NCBI GenBank assembly: GCA_017430925.1
Contig: JAFRMA010000057.1
Coordinates: 1 to 64,000 of the forward strand
Direction: 5' to 3'
Source: Solobacterium sp.
Lineage (GTDB): Bacteria > Bacillota_I > Bacilli_A > Erysipelotrichales > Erysipelotrichaceae
DNA: 64,000 bases
Part shown: piece after piece, positions 11,823-19,914 of the stretch
How positions within the stretch are numbered: position 1 is the stretch's first letter
Layout of the letters: each line of letters starts with the position of its first letter
Notes under the pieces: model-generated
The model's input: only the letters and a program-made list of their open reading frames with translations
Database searches by the model: none
Told to the model about the DNA's origin: nothing
Program-made: the position numbers and the translations under genes

Positions 11823-13718
11823 TTACACATTTATTTTAACATCATCGTAATCATCACTGTTAGTTAATAATGTGACTACAATATCCGGATGTCCGGCAGC
11901 TTTGATCTTTTCTCTGTTGAACTTGATCAGAGGCTGACCGGCTTTCACTTTATCTCCGGCCTTTACGAATACTTCGAAGCCGTCACCGTTCATCTCTACG
12001 GTATCAACACCGACATGGATCAGCATTTCCATATCTTCCGCACCGGTAATACCTACGGCGTGCTTGGATTCCGCGACAGAAGAGATTTCTCCGTCATATG
12101 GTGCAACAACCGTTTCATTCTCCGGCCAGATACCTACGCCTTCACCGAGAATACCCTGTTTGAATGTTTCATCCGGGATCTCTGTGTAAGGAACTACCTT
12201 ACCTTCAACAGGAGCCTTGATCTCACCTGCAGAACAAGAGATGACCGTCTTTTCCGGAACTTTGTATTCGACTTCTTTTACCGGTTCCGGTGCTTTTACA
12301 ACCGGAGCTTCGGTTTCTTCAGTTTCTTCTTTCCAGATAAACCAGGTGATTGCGAAGGCAATACCGCCGGCAATCAGAAGAACGATCGTATACTGCATAG
12401 GATTGGATACAGTCAGATAACCAGGAATACCGGTTACACCGTATGCTGTAGCACCAAAGCCGAGTAATGCAGCAACCAGGGCACCGATGGCACCACCGAT
12501 CATACCAGCCACAAACGGCTTGAAGAAACGCATGTTAACACCGAAGATTGCAGGCTCGGTAATACCAAGAGCCGCAGACAGAGAGGACGGAATCGCAACC
12601 GACTTTGTCTTCTGGTTGGCAACTTTCAGACCTACCGCAAGACATGCGCCGAACTGTGCGAAGTTCGCTGCCGAAGCGATCGGCATCCAGGTATTCAGAC
12701 CACTCTCCGCAAGCATACCTGCTTCGATGACGTTATACATATGATGGAGACCCATAACGACTGTACAAGGATACAGAGCACCCATAGCGCAGGCGCCCAG
12801 AGGATTGCGTACGAGGACTTTCGCTCCTGCCAGAACCCATGTTTCCAAGGTGGAGAAGATCGGTCCGACGATCCACAATGTAACAAGCGCGGTAACCAGA
12901 ACTGTGGTCAGCGGGGTGACAAACAGGTCGATCATTTCCGGAACATGCTTGTGCAGCCATTTCTCAACCTTGCACATGATGAATACGGCAATGATGACAG
13001 GGATGACATGTCCCTGATACCCCGACCGTTGTATGGTTACCAGATTCCCGATCAGATGCCACTTCGGAATAATACCGTCGGTAACACCGAAGAAGGAATT
13101 GATGGCCTCAGTATTCGCCACATTCCAGCCGTTCAGGAACGCGGACTGGATCATCAGAAGACCGATAACACCGCCGAGGAAGATATTCCCTCCGAACACT
13201 CTTGCGGCAGATACGGCGACGATAACCGGCAGATACGCAAACGCTGTATTCGCTACTGTATCCAGGAAAGCGAACCAGTCAGAACCACCGAAGCCAAGCC
13301 CCGGTACCTTAGCCAATGCCTCGACCAGACCCATCATCAGACCGGAAGCGACGATTGCCGGAAGAATCGGTACGAATACGTCACCGACAGTCTTCAACAT
13401 CTGTTTCCAGATCGGCTGTTTCGCAGCTGCGGCAGCCTTAACATCATCCTTTGTGCCTGCCTGTACACCGGTAACGGAAATAAACTCATCAAATACCTTG
13501 TTTACCGTACCTGTGCCGATGATCAGCTGAAGCTGACCGTTAGACTCAAACATCCCCTTAACACCATCTACGTTTTCCAGAGCTTTCTTGTTCACCTTTG
13601 CGTTATCCGCAATAACAAGACGGAGTCTGGTGGCGCAGTGTGCTGCACTGATAACATTCTCACCGCCGCCGATATTGGCTGCGATTTCTTCAGCGCATTT
13701 TCTGTAATCCAATGCCAT
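11823..13718 (-). CDS. PTS EIIBCA permease, glucose/sucrose/beta-glucoside superfamily
   Basis: Membrane sugar permease that phosphorylates its substrate on entry. Domains in order: EIIB (residues 1 to about 80, phospho-Cys C28 in H-C-A-T-R-L), EIIC with about ten membrane segments (about 105-460), an acidic/proline-rich linker, and EIIA (about 490-631, active His near 568 in I-H-V-G-V-D-T). The B-C-A order and the C-A-T-R-L motif place it in the beta-glucoside/sucrose/trehalose group. Sugar specificity cannot be read from sequence; the amylosucrase-like gene upstream hints at sucrose but needs free, not phosphorylated, sucrose. A consensus promoter and a perfect cre site precede it, and HPr and enzyme I follow in the same operon. 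Confidence 0.93.
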   Translation of the reverse strand: MALDYRKCAEEIAANIGGGENVISAAHCATRLRLVIADNAKVNKKALENVDGVKGMFESNGQLQLIIGTGTVNKVFDEFISVTGVQAGTKDDVKAAAAAKQPIWKQMLKTVGDVFVPILPAIVASGLMMGLVEALAKVPGLGFGGSDWFAFLDTVANTAFAYLPVIVAVSAARVFGGNIFLGGVIGLLMIQSAFLNGWNVANTEAINSFFGVTDGIIPKWHLIGNLVTIQRSGYQGHVIPVIIAVFIMCKVEKWLHKHVPEMIDLFVTPLTTVLVTALVTLWIVGPIFSTLETWVLAGAKVLVRNPLGACAMGALYPCTVVMGLHHMYNVIEAGMLAESGLNTWMPIASAANFAQFGACLAVGLKVANQKTKSVAIPSSLSAALGITEPAIFGVNMRFFKPFVAGMIGGAIGALVAALLGFGATAYGVTGIPGYLTVSNPMQYTIVLLIAGGIAFAITWFIWKEETEETEAPVVKAPEPVKEVEYKVPEKTVISCSAGEIKAPVEGKVVPYTEIPDETFKQGILGEGVGIWPENETVVAPYDGEISSVAESKHAVGITGAEDMEMLIHVGVDTVEMNGDGFEVFVKAGDKVKAGQPLIKFNREKIKAAGHPDIVVTLLTNSDDYDDVKINV

Positions 13719-13740
13719 ATATTATCTCCTCTAGTTTAAA

Positions 13741-13754
13741 TGTAACCGTTTACA
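13741..13754 (-). promoter_or_regulatory. cre site (CcpA operator) of the PTS operon
   Basis: On the minus strand the 14 bases TGTAAACGGTTACA match the consensus TGWAANCGNTNWCA at every position. The site lies just downstream of the predicted transcription start and upstream of the EIIBCA ribosome-binding site, the position of a roadblock-type repressor site. Confidence 0.8.
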
Positions 13755-13768
13755 ACGGCTATGTCATT

Positions 13769-13797
13769 ATTATAAGCCTAGTATTTAATTTTAACAA
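13769..13797 (-). promoter_or_regulatory. Promoter of the EIIBCA-ptsH-ptsI operon
   Basis: Minus strand TTGTTA (13792-13797), a 17-base spacer and a perfect TATAAT (13769-13774). The -35 abuts the stop codon of the upstream HAD gene, so read-through from that operon is also possible. Confidence 0.75.
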
Positions 13798-13799
13798 AC

Positions 13800-14636
13800 T
13801 TAACTATCTTTTTTATTAGATAATCCCAGCTCCCGGAATGCCTGCGCAAGACCATCTTCCGATACCGACGGGCAGACGATCGTACTGATCTTCTTCAGGG
13901 CTTCCGCGCCGTTGTCCATACATACGGATGTGCCTACGGTCTGAATCATTTCCAGGTCATTCATACTGTCACCGAAACCTACGGTATCGCTGATTTCTTT
14001 TCCGAGATATTCACATACACGGATGATCGCCCTGCCCTTGTCAAATGCCCGGTTGACCATCTCGCCGTTGATGATACCATCACTGTTTCCCTGGATCACA
14101 AAGTCAAAGTCCTGTTCCAGGGCAGCTTTTGCGGGAGCGATCTGTTCCATATCTCCGCACATGAAGATGATCTTGTATACCGGCTGTCCGTCATACTCCT
14201 TCATCGGGCGGATACCGAGGCTTTCTTCGATTGCCCTGCGCCAGCGTTTGAGTTCAGAGTTGCCGCCCGATGCCTTAGCCATAAAATCACCGATGCCTTC
14301 ATCTCCGAAAGCTCCGTCTCTGCCTTCAACGGTGCAGAATACGCCTTGATCGTGCAAAAGCTGAATTGCCTGTTCAAACTGTTCTCTGCGCATCGGATGA
14401 TCGTAGATCACTTCGTCTCCGACCTGGACATAACCGCCGTTGACAGACACAAAACCGTCAAAGTCATAAGCCAGCACAGGCTTCAGCATGTTCGGATTAC
14501 GGCCGCTGCACAGGAATACCTTGTGTCCGTTTTGTCTGGCTTCTTGGATTGCCTGCAGGGCGGAATCCGGCGGTACGTTGGAACCGGGTTCGGTCAGGGT
14601 ACCGTCGATATCCAGAAAGATTAGTTTATTATTCAT
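13800..14636 (-). CDS. HAD-superfamily phosphatase, Cof type
   Basis: Predicted cytoplasmic Mg-dependent phosphatase, likely acting on sugar phosphates or similar metabolites. Motif I is D9-I-D11-G-T, with D9 the nucleophile. A serine/arginine motif II follows (C-S-G-R), then the C2-type cap, and a C-terminal motif with G-F-G-D-S-M-N-D. At 278 residues it is a full-length Cof-like (IIB) protein. It follows the amylosucrase-like gene by 23 bases with its own AAGGAGAG site, so the two are co-transcribed, which suggests a sugar-phosphate substrate. The exact substrate cannot be inferred, as Cof proteins are promiscuous. Confidence 0.9.
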   Translation of the reverse strand: MNNKLIFLDIDGTLTEPGSNVPPDSALQAIQEARQNGHKVFLCSGRNPNMLKPVLAYDFDGFVSVNGGYVQVGDEVIYDHPMRREQFEQAIQLLHDQGVFCTVEGRDGAFGDEGIGDFMAKASGGNSELKRWRRAIEESLGIRPMKEYDGQPVYKIIFMCGDMEQIAPAKAALEQDFDFVIQGNSDGIINGEMVNRAFDKGRAIIRVCEYLGKEISDTVGFGDSMNDLEMIQTVGTSVCMDNGAEALKKISTIVCPSVSEDGLAQAFRELGLSNKKDS

Positions 14637-14659
14637 ACGTATTCTCTCCTTCCGTATGG

Positions 14660-16501
14660 CTATTCATACTTTTTATATAACCAGCGGAATCCGTATCCTT
14701 CGATGGTTACTGCTTCAGCGGTCTGGGTTTCTCCGGTGATCAGGTCGGTAAAGGTTTCTCCTTCGCTGATCCAGGCGGTCTGGCTTAATGCGTCAAAGTT
14801 AAATAAAGCGATGAGTTTCTCCTGGTCATGGTAACGTCCCAGGGCAAGGATATGATCATTGTAGGGCTCCAGGGTCCAGACATCCGCAGATGCATCAAAT
14901 ACCGGATGCGCGCAGCGGATATCTTCCAGTTCTGCCAGAGACAGGTAGATCTGTCCTTCGATCGTATCCGGATCATAGCGTTTCTCCGCATTCTCCCAGG
15001 AGAAGTTTCCTCTGTGCAGGTAACGGCTGTCTGCCTGTTTCAGCGGGTCATCATGGTAAGAGAGATCATTGAACTGTCCGATTTCATCACCGCTGTACAG
15101 TACGGGGATACCGCTTTGGGTAAGCAGGAAGGCATGTAAGGTGATATCCAGACGGATAGCAGCTTCTTCCTGGACAATGTCTCCGGTCTCCCGGCTGCCT
15201 TCAATACCGCAAAGCGACGCGGTCGTTCCGCAGAGTCTGGCATCTCCCAGACGAGGGTCATCGTTATATAGTTCACCTCTTGCCATACTGCCTTCAAAGC
15301 GTCCCTGGAAGTAATCGTTCAGGAAGCGTTTGTGAGGGACTTCATCCATGCCGAAACGACGCAGGAAGTCATAATCCAGACCCCATCCGATATCGTCATG
15401 ACAACGCAGGTAATTGAGGAAGGAATAGACCTTCGGGAGCTTGAATACCGTCTCTAATTGTTGTCTGAGCAGGCGTACATCGTGGGTCGCTACGGTATGC
15501 CAGGTACTTGCCATGGTCGTGACATTGTACAGCATATGACATTCCGGTTTCTCCACAGTACCGAAGTAAGGAACGACCTTGGAGGGTTCCATGACAACTT
15601 CCCCAAGTAACAGTGTGCCCGGGCAGACGATCTCACCTGCAAGACGCATCATTCTTACAAGAGTATGTACCTGCGGAAGGTTGCGGCACTGTGTACCAAG
15701 TTCTTTCCAGATATACGGGACAGCGTCCAGACGGATGATATCTACACCCTGGTTGCACAGGTACAGCATATTCTCAGTCATATCGTTGAAGACGATCGGA
15801 TTGGCGTAATTCAGATCCCACTGATATGGATAGAATGTTGTCATCACGACTTTCTTTACGTCTTCACACCAGGAGAAATTCCCCGGTGCTGTCGTCGGGA
15901 ATACCTGCGGGACGGTCTTTTCATATTCATTCGGGATATCCCAGTTATCGTAGAAGAAATACCGGTCCTGGTATTGTTTCTCACCGTTCTTCGCGCGTCT
16001 TGCCCACTCGTGATCTTCACTTGTATGATTCATGACAAAGTCCAGACAGATGGAGATACCGCGTCTGTGGCAGTCATCCGCCAGATCTGCAAGATCTTCC
16101 ATCGTTCCCAGTGCCGGATCTACCTGACGGAAATCCGCTACCGCATAACCTCCGTCACTGCGTCCGGCAGGGCTGAGCAGAAGAGGCATCAGGTGAAGAT
16201 AGTTGATACCGGCTTCCTGAAGATAATCCAGGTGTTTGTGTACACCGTTAAGGGTACCTCCGAAGCACTGGGTATACATCAGCATACCCAGAGTAGAACG
16301 ATCTTTGTACCAGTTCGGATTCTTCTCTCTTTTGCGGTCCAGACGACGCAGAGATATATCACGTTTTGTGTACATTCTTTCCAGCATGGATAAGAACCAG
16401 TCAAACGCTCTCTGGTTGTTGTATAACTCCATGTAAAGCCATTTCAGTTCATCCAGATGAGTTTCCAGACGACGTGTAAAAACACCGGATATTTTAGCCA
16501 T
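14660..16501 (-). CDS. Amylosucrase-like glycoside hydrolase, GH13 subfamily 4
   Basis: The 613 residues align from end to end with amylosucrases and sucrose hydrolases: an N-terminal helical domain (about 1-80), a catalytic barrel and a C-terminal beta domain. The catalytic residues are present: nucleophile D259 (R-L-D-A-V), acid/base E301 (L-G-E-V) and stabiliser D369 (C-H-D-D). Conserved blocks such as Y-L-H-L-M-P-L, S-D-G-G-Y-A-V and D-F-V-M-N-H-T-S also match this subfamily. Members split sucrose and either transfer glucose to alpha-glucan or release it. No signal peptide is seen, so it acts in the cytosol on unphosphorylated sugar. Polymerase and plain sucrose hydrolase cannot be told apart by eye. 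It is first in an operon with a HAD phosphatase. Confidence 0.85.
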   Translation of the reverse strand: MAKISGVFTRRLETHLDELKWLYMELYNNQRAFDWFLSMLERMYTKRDISLRRLDRKREKNPNWYKDRSTLGMLMYTQCFGGTLNGVHKHLDYLQEAGINYLHLMPLLLSPAGRSDGGYAVADFRQVDPALGTMEDLADLADDCHRRGISICLDFVMNHTSEDHEWARRAKNGEKQYQDRYFFYDNWDIPNEYEKTVPQVFPTTAPGNFSWCEDVKKVVMTTFYPYQWDLNYANPIVFNDMTENMLYLCNQGVDIIRLDAVPYIWKELGTQCRNLPQVHTLVRMMRLAGEIVCPGTLLLGEVVMEPSKVVPYFGTVEKPECHMLYNVTTMASTWHTVATHDVRLLRQQLETVFKLPKVYSFLNYLRCHDDIGWGLDYDFLRRFGMDEVPHKRFLNDYFQGRFEGSMARGELYNDDPRLGDARLCGTTASLCGIEGSRETGDIVQEEAAIRLDITLHAFLLTQSGIPVLYSGDEIGQFNDLSYHDDPLKQADSRYLHRGNFSWENAEKRYDPDTIEGQIYLSLAELEDIRCAHPVFDASADVWTLEPYNDHILALGRYHDQEKLIALFNFDALSQTAWISEGETFTDLITGETQTAEAVTIEGYGFRWLYKKYE

Positions 16502-16536
16502 GATGATCCTCCCTAGTTTGATTTAACTCCAATTTG

Positions 16537-16566
16537 ATTATAGTCATGCGGGTCAGGAGAACGCAA
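16537..16566 (-). promoter_or_regulatory. Promoter of the amylosucrase-like gene
   Basis: Minus strand TTGCGT (16561-16566), 18-base spacer, perfect TATAAT (16537-16542); a GGGAGGA ribosome-binding site follows before the ATG. Confidence 0.6.
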
Positions 16567-16572
16567 GTTATC

Positions 16573-16601
16573 TTTACGATGGTTACCGGCAATCGTACAA
16601 T
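16573..16601 (+). promoter_or_regulatory. Leaderless-type promoter of the DUF4186 gene
   Basis: TTTACG (16573-16578), 17-base spacer, TACAAT (16596-16601). The ATG begins only 6 bases after the -10, so transcription should start at or next to the start codon; no ribosome-binding site is present. Confidence 0.55.
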
Positions 16602-16607
16602 AGGTTC

Positions 16608-17006
16608 ATGGCAGAACAATTCTCCCGGGAAGAATGGCTGAAGATCGATCTGTTTACACGTCTGCACAGATCTCGTTTCCGTATGCGTTTTACCCTGAAA
16701 GAGGCGGATCTCACTTATATTGAAGAGAAAGGGATGGAAGTGATCCGTACCCATGCGGAAGAGATCGTACGCAAAAGACTGGCCCCTGCCATGCCGAAAA
16801 ACGATGGTAAACAGACACCGATGAGAGGTGCACCCAAAGGACACCCGGTATTTCTGGCCATGCATGCGACAGCGACGTGCTGCCGGGGATGTCTCTCCAC
16901 CTGGCATAATATCCCCGAAGGCAGAGAACTAAGCGAACAAGAGATACAGTATATTGTCAAAGTCATCCTGTACTGGATCGAGAAAAACAAAACAAGGGAG
17001 TACTGA
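16608..17006 (+). CDS. DUF4186 family protein
   Basis: A 132-residue cytoplasmic protein of a conserved family without known function. Family hallmarks are visible: R-S-R-F-R-x-R-F near residue 22, then a central A-P-A-M-P-K-N-D-G-K-Q-T-P-M-R-G block, G-H-P-V-F, and a C-C-R-G-C cluster with nearby H-A-T-A and W-H that could bind metal, followed by a C-terminal helix. The charged, cysteine-containing core suggests an enzyme or metal-binding role, which is inference only. It has no ribosome-binding site and appears to be translated from a leaderless mRNA. It is a single-gene unit ending in a terminator hairpin that contains its own stop codon, and it converges on a MATE gene. Confidence 0.88.
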   Translation: MAEQFSREEWLKIDLFTRLHRSRFRMRFTLKEADLTYIEEKGMEVIRTHAEEIVRKRLAPAMPKNDGKQTPMRGAPKGHPVFLAMHATATCCRGCLSTWHNIPEGRELSEQEIQYIVKVILYWIEKNKTREY

Positions 17007-17023
17007 GAACTCCCTTGTTTTTT
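16986..17023. terminator. Bidirectional terminator, DUF4186 gene and MATE gene
   Basis: An 11-bp perfect stem (16991-17001 with 17009-17019) with A and T runs on either side; the loop carries the DUF4186 stop codon. Confidence 0.85.
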
Positions 17024-17038
17024 GACTGTTTTTGTTTC

Positions 17039-18388
17039 TCATTCTTCCTGTAACGTGAATTTCTTCTCCAGCCGCTTCTTACAGATGATATATGCCGGGA
17101 CCGCGAAGATTGCCGTACATACCCAGGCCATCGGTGATGCCAGACACACACCGGTAAAGCCCCACCATCGTGCAAAGAACCTCGCCGCGATCAATCTTCC
17201 CACGACTTCCGTAATTCCGGTGATCATACTGGCAATGGCGAAGCCCATACCCTGCAGTACATTCGGGAAGAGATTGACACAGGCGAGGAACACAAACCCT
17301 GCCGTACAGATCAGGTTTGCCTTATACCCCAGTTCAATCACCTCCAGCGGCGCATCCTTCACAAAGATATTCAGCATCCCCTTACCAAACAGATAGGAGA
17401 TCAACAGAGCCGCCAGAGAAATCCCCGCCTCAATCATGAACGCTGTACGGATCCCCTGCCCGACACGATCCAGTCGTCTGGCACCGATGTTCTGTCCTGT
17501 AAACGGAGCCATGGATTGTCCCACAGCCATGATCGGCGCCGAGAGAATACCGTAGATCTTTCCTGATGCGGTCATCGCTGCTACAGCGTTGGTTCCCATG
17601 GAATTTACCGCAACCTGCAGAATCGATATACCTGACGCGATGATGGTCAGACGGATGCCCATCGGAACACCATGTCTGAGCAGTTCTGCCGTATATTCTT
17701 TCTTCAGTTTCCAATCATCTTTCTGTATATGCAGAAGAGGTACTTTCTTGTAGATATGATAGACACAGGTCAGTCCGGAGATCAGCTGGGCTGTGACCGT
17801 AGCCAGGGCAGCACCCTTTACTCCCAGATGGAACACAAGGATAAACAACAAGTCCAGGACAATGTTGATCAGAGAAGACATCACCAGCAATAATACCGGT
17901 GTTTTACTGTCACCCAGGGAACGGATAACCGAAGCGGAATAGTTATACAACATCGTACAGGGTAATCCCAGGAAGATGATATGAATATAGTCATAGGCAT
18001 ATTCAAAGATCTCAGGAGGTGTTTTCATCACGACCAGGAGTCTGCGGCAGAGAATGGATACTACCGTTGTCACAACAATGGCGATGATGGCAGCCAGCTG
18101 GATCCCGTTGGCCAGATATTTTCTCAGATTCTCGTATCTTGCGCCGCCGAAACTCTGGGCAATGGATATCGCAAAACCATTACAGGTACCGGTACAGAAC
18201 CAGATGACAAGAAAAGATAAAGAACCTGTAGACCCTACACCGGCAAGCTGATTCAAACCAAGTGTGCGTCCGACGATCAATGTGTCTGCGACATTATAGA
18301 ACTGCTGGAAAAGATTTCCCATCAATACCGGTATGGCAAAAAAGATGATGTGCCGCAGAGGAGAACCAGTCGTCATATCTCTGGTCAT
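17039..18388 (-). CDS. MATE-family multidrug/sodium antiporter (copy 1)
   Basis: Predicted inner-membrane exporter with twelve hydrophobic segments arranged as two halves, the usual 450-residue MATE length, and typical motifs such as Q-Q-F-Y-N-V-A-D-T in the first helix pair and the matching second-half loop. Substrates (drugs, flavin-like or other organic cations) cannot be told from the sequence. An ATG 6 bases further upstream lies immediately against the GGGGGA ribosome-binding site; the chosen ATG has a 7-base spacing and reads M-T-R-D-M-T. It converges on the DUF4186 gene with a shared terminator. A second, distinct MATE gene lies 1.5 kb away at 19915-21276. Confidence 0.92.
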   Translation of the reverse strand: MTRDMTTGSPLRHIIFFAIPVLMGNLFQQFYNVADTLIVGRTLGLNQLAGVGSTGSLSFLVIWFCTGTCNGFAISIAQSFGGARYENLRKYLANGIQLAAIIAIVVTTVVSILCRRLLVVMKTPPEIFEYAYDYIHIIFLGLPCTMLYNYSASVIRSLGDSKTPVLLLVMSSLINIVLDLLFILVFHLGVKGAALATVTAQLISGLTCVYHIYKKVPLLHIQKDDWKLKKEYTAELLRHGVPMGIRLTIIASGISILQVAVNSMGTNAVAAMTASGKIYGILSAPIMAVGQSMAPFTGQNIGARRLDRVGQGIRTAFMIEAGISLAALLISYLFGKGMLNIFVKDAPLEVIELGYKANLICTAGFVFLACVNLFPNVLQGMGFAIASMITGITEVVGRLIAARFFARWWGFTGVCLASPMAWVCTAIFAVPAYIICKKRLEKKFTLQEE

Positions 18389-18522
18389 ATGCATTCCCCC
18401 TTTAAAACTACATACTCCGATATCCGGAATTAAACTTACAATAACAATCTTTCCTGAATAGTTCTATCACATAACATGTTTACGTATATCAACAATCTTT
18501 GATACGTACTCTAATATATTTG

Positions 18523-19113
18523 CTAGCGTAGCAGCCAACGGATTGCCTTGGTTATCCTCTGCCCGGCATCTTTGAAGTGATTCCCTTCATTCAGTTCAAA
18601 GATCACTTCATGTTCAGGATGTAATAATTCTGCTATCTCTGCTGTCTTCTCCTCCACTTTGGACATCAGCGGATTCCTGGTTTTCTTCTCCAGATCTCCC
18701 AGGGACAGGTAGACACGTACGGCCTTGCAAGGGTGTGTCTTCATATACGTATCCAGCTCTTTGTACCAGAGGGAACCTGATACGCTTCCCACACCGTAAA
18801 GATCATCCCGTATTGTGGAAGCGTATAAGACAAACAATCCGGCTAAAGAGTATCCAACAAGAATCTTCCTGGTCTGTGGATATTCCTGCAAGACTGTATC
18901 CAGTTCCTTCAGGAATTCATCTGCCTGACCCGCAAAGTCTTCTCCCTTGCGGAAGATCCTCTCTGCCGGCCATGGAGACATACAGCGATTCCAGTCAAAA
19001 TCATAGATTCCCAGAAAACATACTCCCGGGAATTCCTGTACATAAGGATGGATATCTTCTTCACCGATCAATACAACCAGCGTGTCACCGGCACCTTCTT
19101 GTATAACCTTCAT
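18523..19113 (-). CDS. Alpha/beta-hydrolase-fold esterase-like protein
   Basis: A 196-residue protein with a minimal alpha/beta-hydrolase core: nucleophile S89 in G-Y-S-L-A-G, a following V-S-G-S-L-W block as in siderophore-esterase (IroE/BesA-like) proteins, and a catalytic His at about residue 179 in E-G-N-H-F. There is no signal peptide, so it is cytoplasmic. The start was placed at the ATG with an AAAGGA site 7 bases upstream; the frame stays open for 26 more codons, but these run into the promoter region of the divergent gene. It is a single gene, divergently oriented from the membrane protein at 19180. The substrate is unknown; an ester or thioester of a small molecule is likely. Confidence 0.8.
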   Translation of the reverse strand: MKVIQEGAGDTLVVLIGEEDIHPYVQEFPGVCFLGIYDFDWNRCMSPWPAERIFRKGEDFAGQADEFLKELDTVLQEYPQTRKILVGYSLAGLFVLYASTIRDDLYGVGSVSGSLWYKELDTYMKTHPCKAVRVYLSLGDLEKKTRNPLMSKVEEKTAEIAELLHPEHEVIFELNEGNHFKDAGQRITKAIRWLLR

Positions 19114-19179
19114 CTTGTATTCCTTTCGTTGCATGTATACATCATTTTCGTTATGATAATGTACGCAGGGAGGTTCTCC

Positions 19180-19875
19180 ATGTCTATACAAAATAAGCGT
19201 AAATTACCACTGTCTTCGATTCTCTGGGTCATTGTATTCATCATGTTTATCGTGACCTGGCTGTTTTATCATACCACACTCTTTGTGTCCTATCGTCCCG
19301 GGGTGGAAGACTATCTTCCGGTCGAAGAATACCGGTTATATGATTCTCATAACTCAAGTGAAGATATTCTGCGGTCTCTTACAGATGTAGGTTATAATAC
19401 CAGTCTGTTCTCCTCCAACGGTCTGCGCCGCACTTCACGAGGTATCCAGCCCGGTGCTTCCTGGGAGGAATTCGTGGAAGCGTACGGAGATGTCCGTGCG
19501 CAATCTTACAGCGCTTATGATTTCTCTGAGGACGAGCATTCTGACGAATACTATGACACTCATTATGTCAATGACATGACTGTACGGGAGTACGATGAGC
19601 AATACATCAAGACCGGGATCATCAACATGGATAAAGAAGAACTCGATATCGTCTTTTCGTTTTCCACACAGGGCACCGATATCATCTATACGGAAGAAGA
19701 AAGAGATAAGATGCTGGAACGGTATTATGATTCTTACTTCTCCTTCGGATTTATCCACGGATCTTTCTATCCGGCATATCATTCCATATCGTTGAATTTC
19801 ACTTTCTACCCTCCGTATGAAACAGACGGATATGATACCCCGGTGCTTGAATCCATATCCCTATACAAGTGGTAG
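19180..19875 (+). CDS. Membrane-anchored protein of unknown function
   Basis: I do not recognise this 231-residue protein. It has a short basic N-terminus (K-R-K), one hydrophobic segment at about residues 12-34, and then a soluble acidic/tyrosine-rich region that by the positive-inside rule faces the outside. Within that region G-A-S-W-E-E-F-V-E-A-Y-G-D (about residue 95) resembles the short repeat-like motif in small extracytoplasmic lipoproteins and BLIP/SmpA-like folds, where a loop G-x-S-x-x-x-V-x-x-x-Y-G is common; this is only a resemblance. The start has an AGGGAGG site. It is divergent from the esterase at 18523 and ends in a bidirectional terminator. Confidence 0.7.
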   Translation: MSIQNKRKLPLSSILWVIVFIMFIVTWLFYHTTLFVSYRPGVEDYLPVEEYRLYDSHNSSEDILRSLTDVGYNTSLFSSNGLRRTSRGIQPGASWEEFVEAYGDVRAQSYSAYDFSEDEHSDEYYDTHYVNDMTVREYDEQYIKTGIINMDKEELDIVFSFSTQGTDIIYTEEERDKMLERYYDSYFSFGFIHGSFYPAYHSISLNFTFYPPYETDGYDTPVLESISLYKW

Positions 19876-19891
19876 AAAACCTACACAAACG

Positions 19892-19914
19892 AAAAAGACC
19901 GGCAACGGTCTTTT
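19892..19914. terminator. Bidirectional terminator with GCAA tetraloop
   Basis: A 9-bp stem (19893-19901 with 19906-19914) closed by a GNRA-type GCAA loop, with A and T runs on both sides, between the membrane protein gene and the second MATE gene. Confidence 0.85.

Noticed and set aside
12741..13739. Open frame of 332 codons on the plus strand, antisense to the PTS EIIBCA gene
   Set aside because: It lacks recognisable domains, has low-complexity His/Gln-rich sequence, and sits wholly opposite a well-supported gene.
18481..18508. Imperfect inverted repeat downstream of MATE copy 1 region
   Set aside because: The stem has a 2-base bulge and no T run; it is likely chance in AT-rich DNA.
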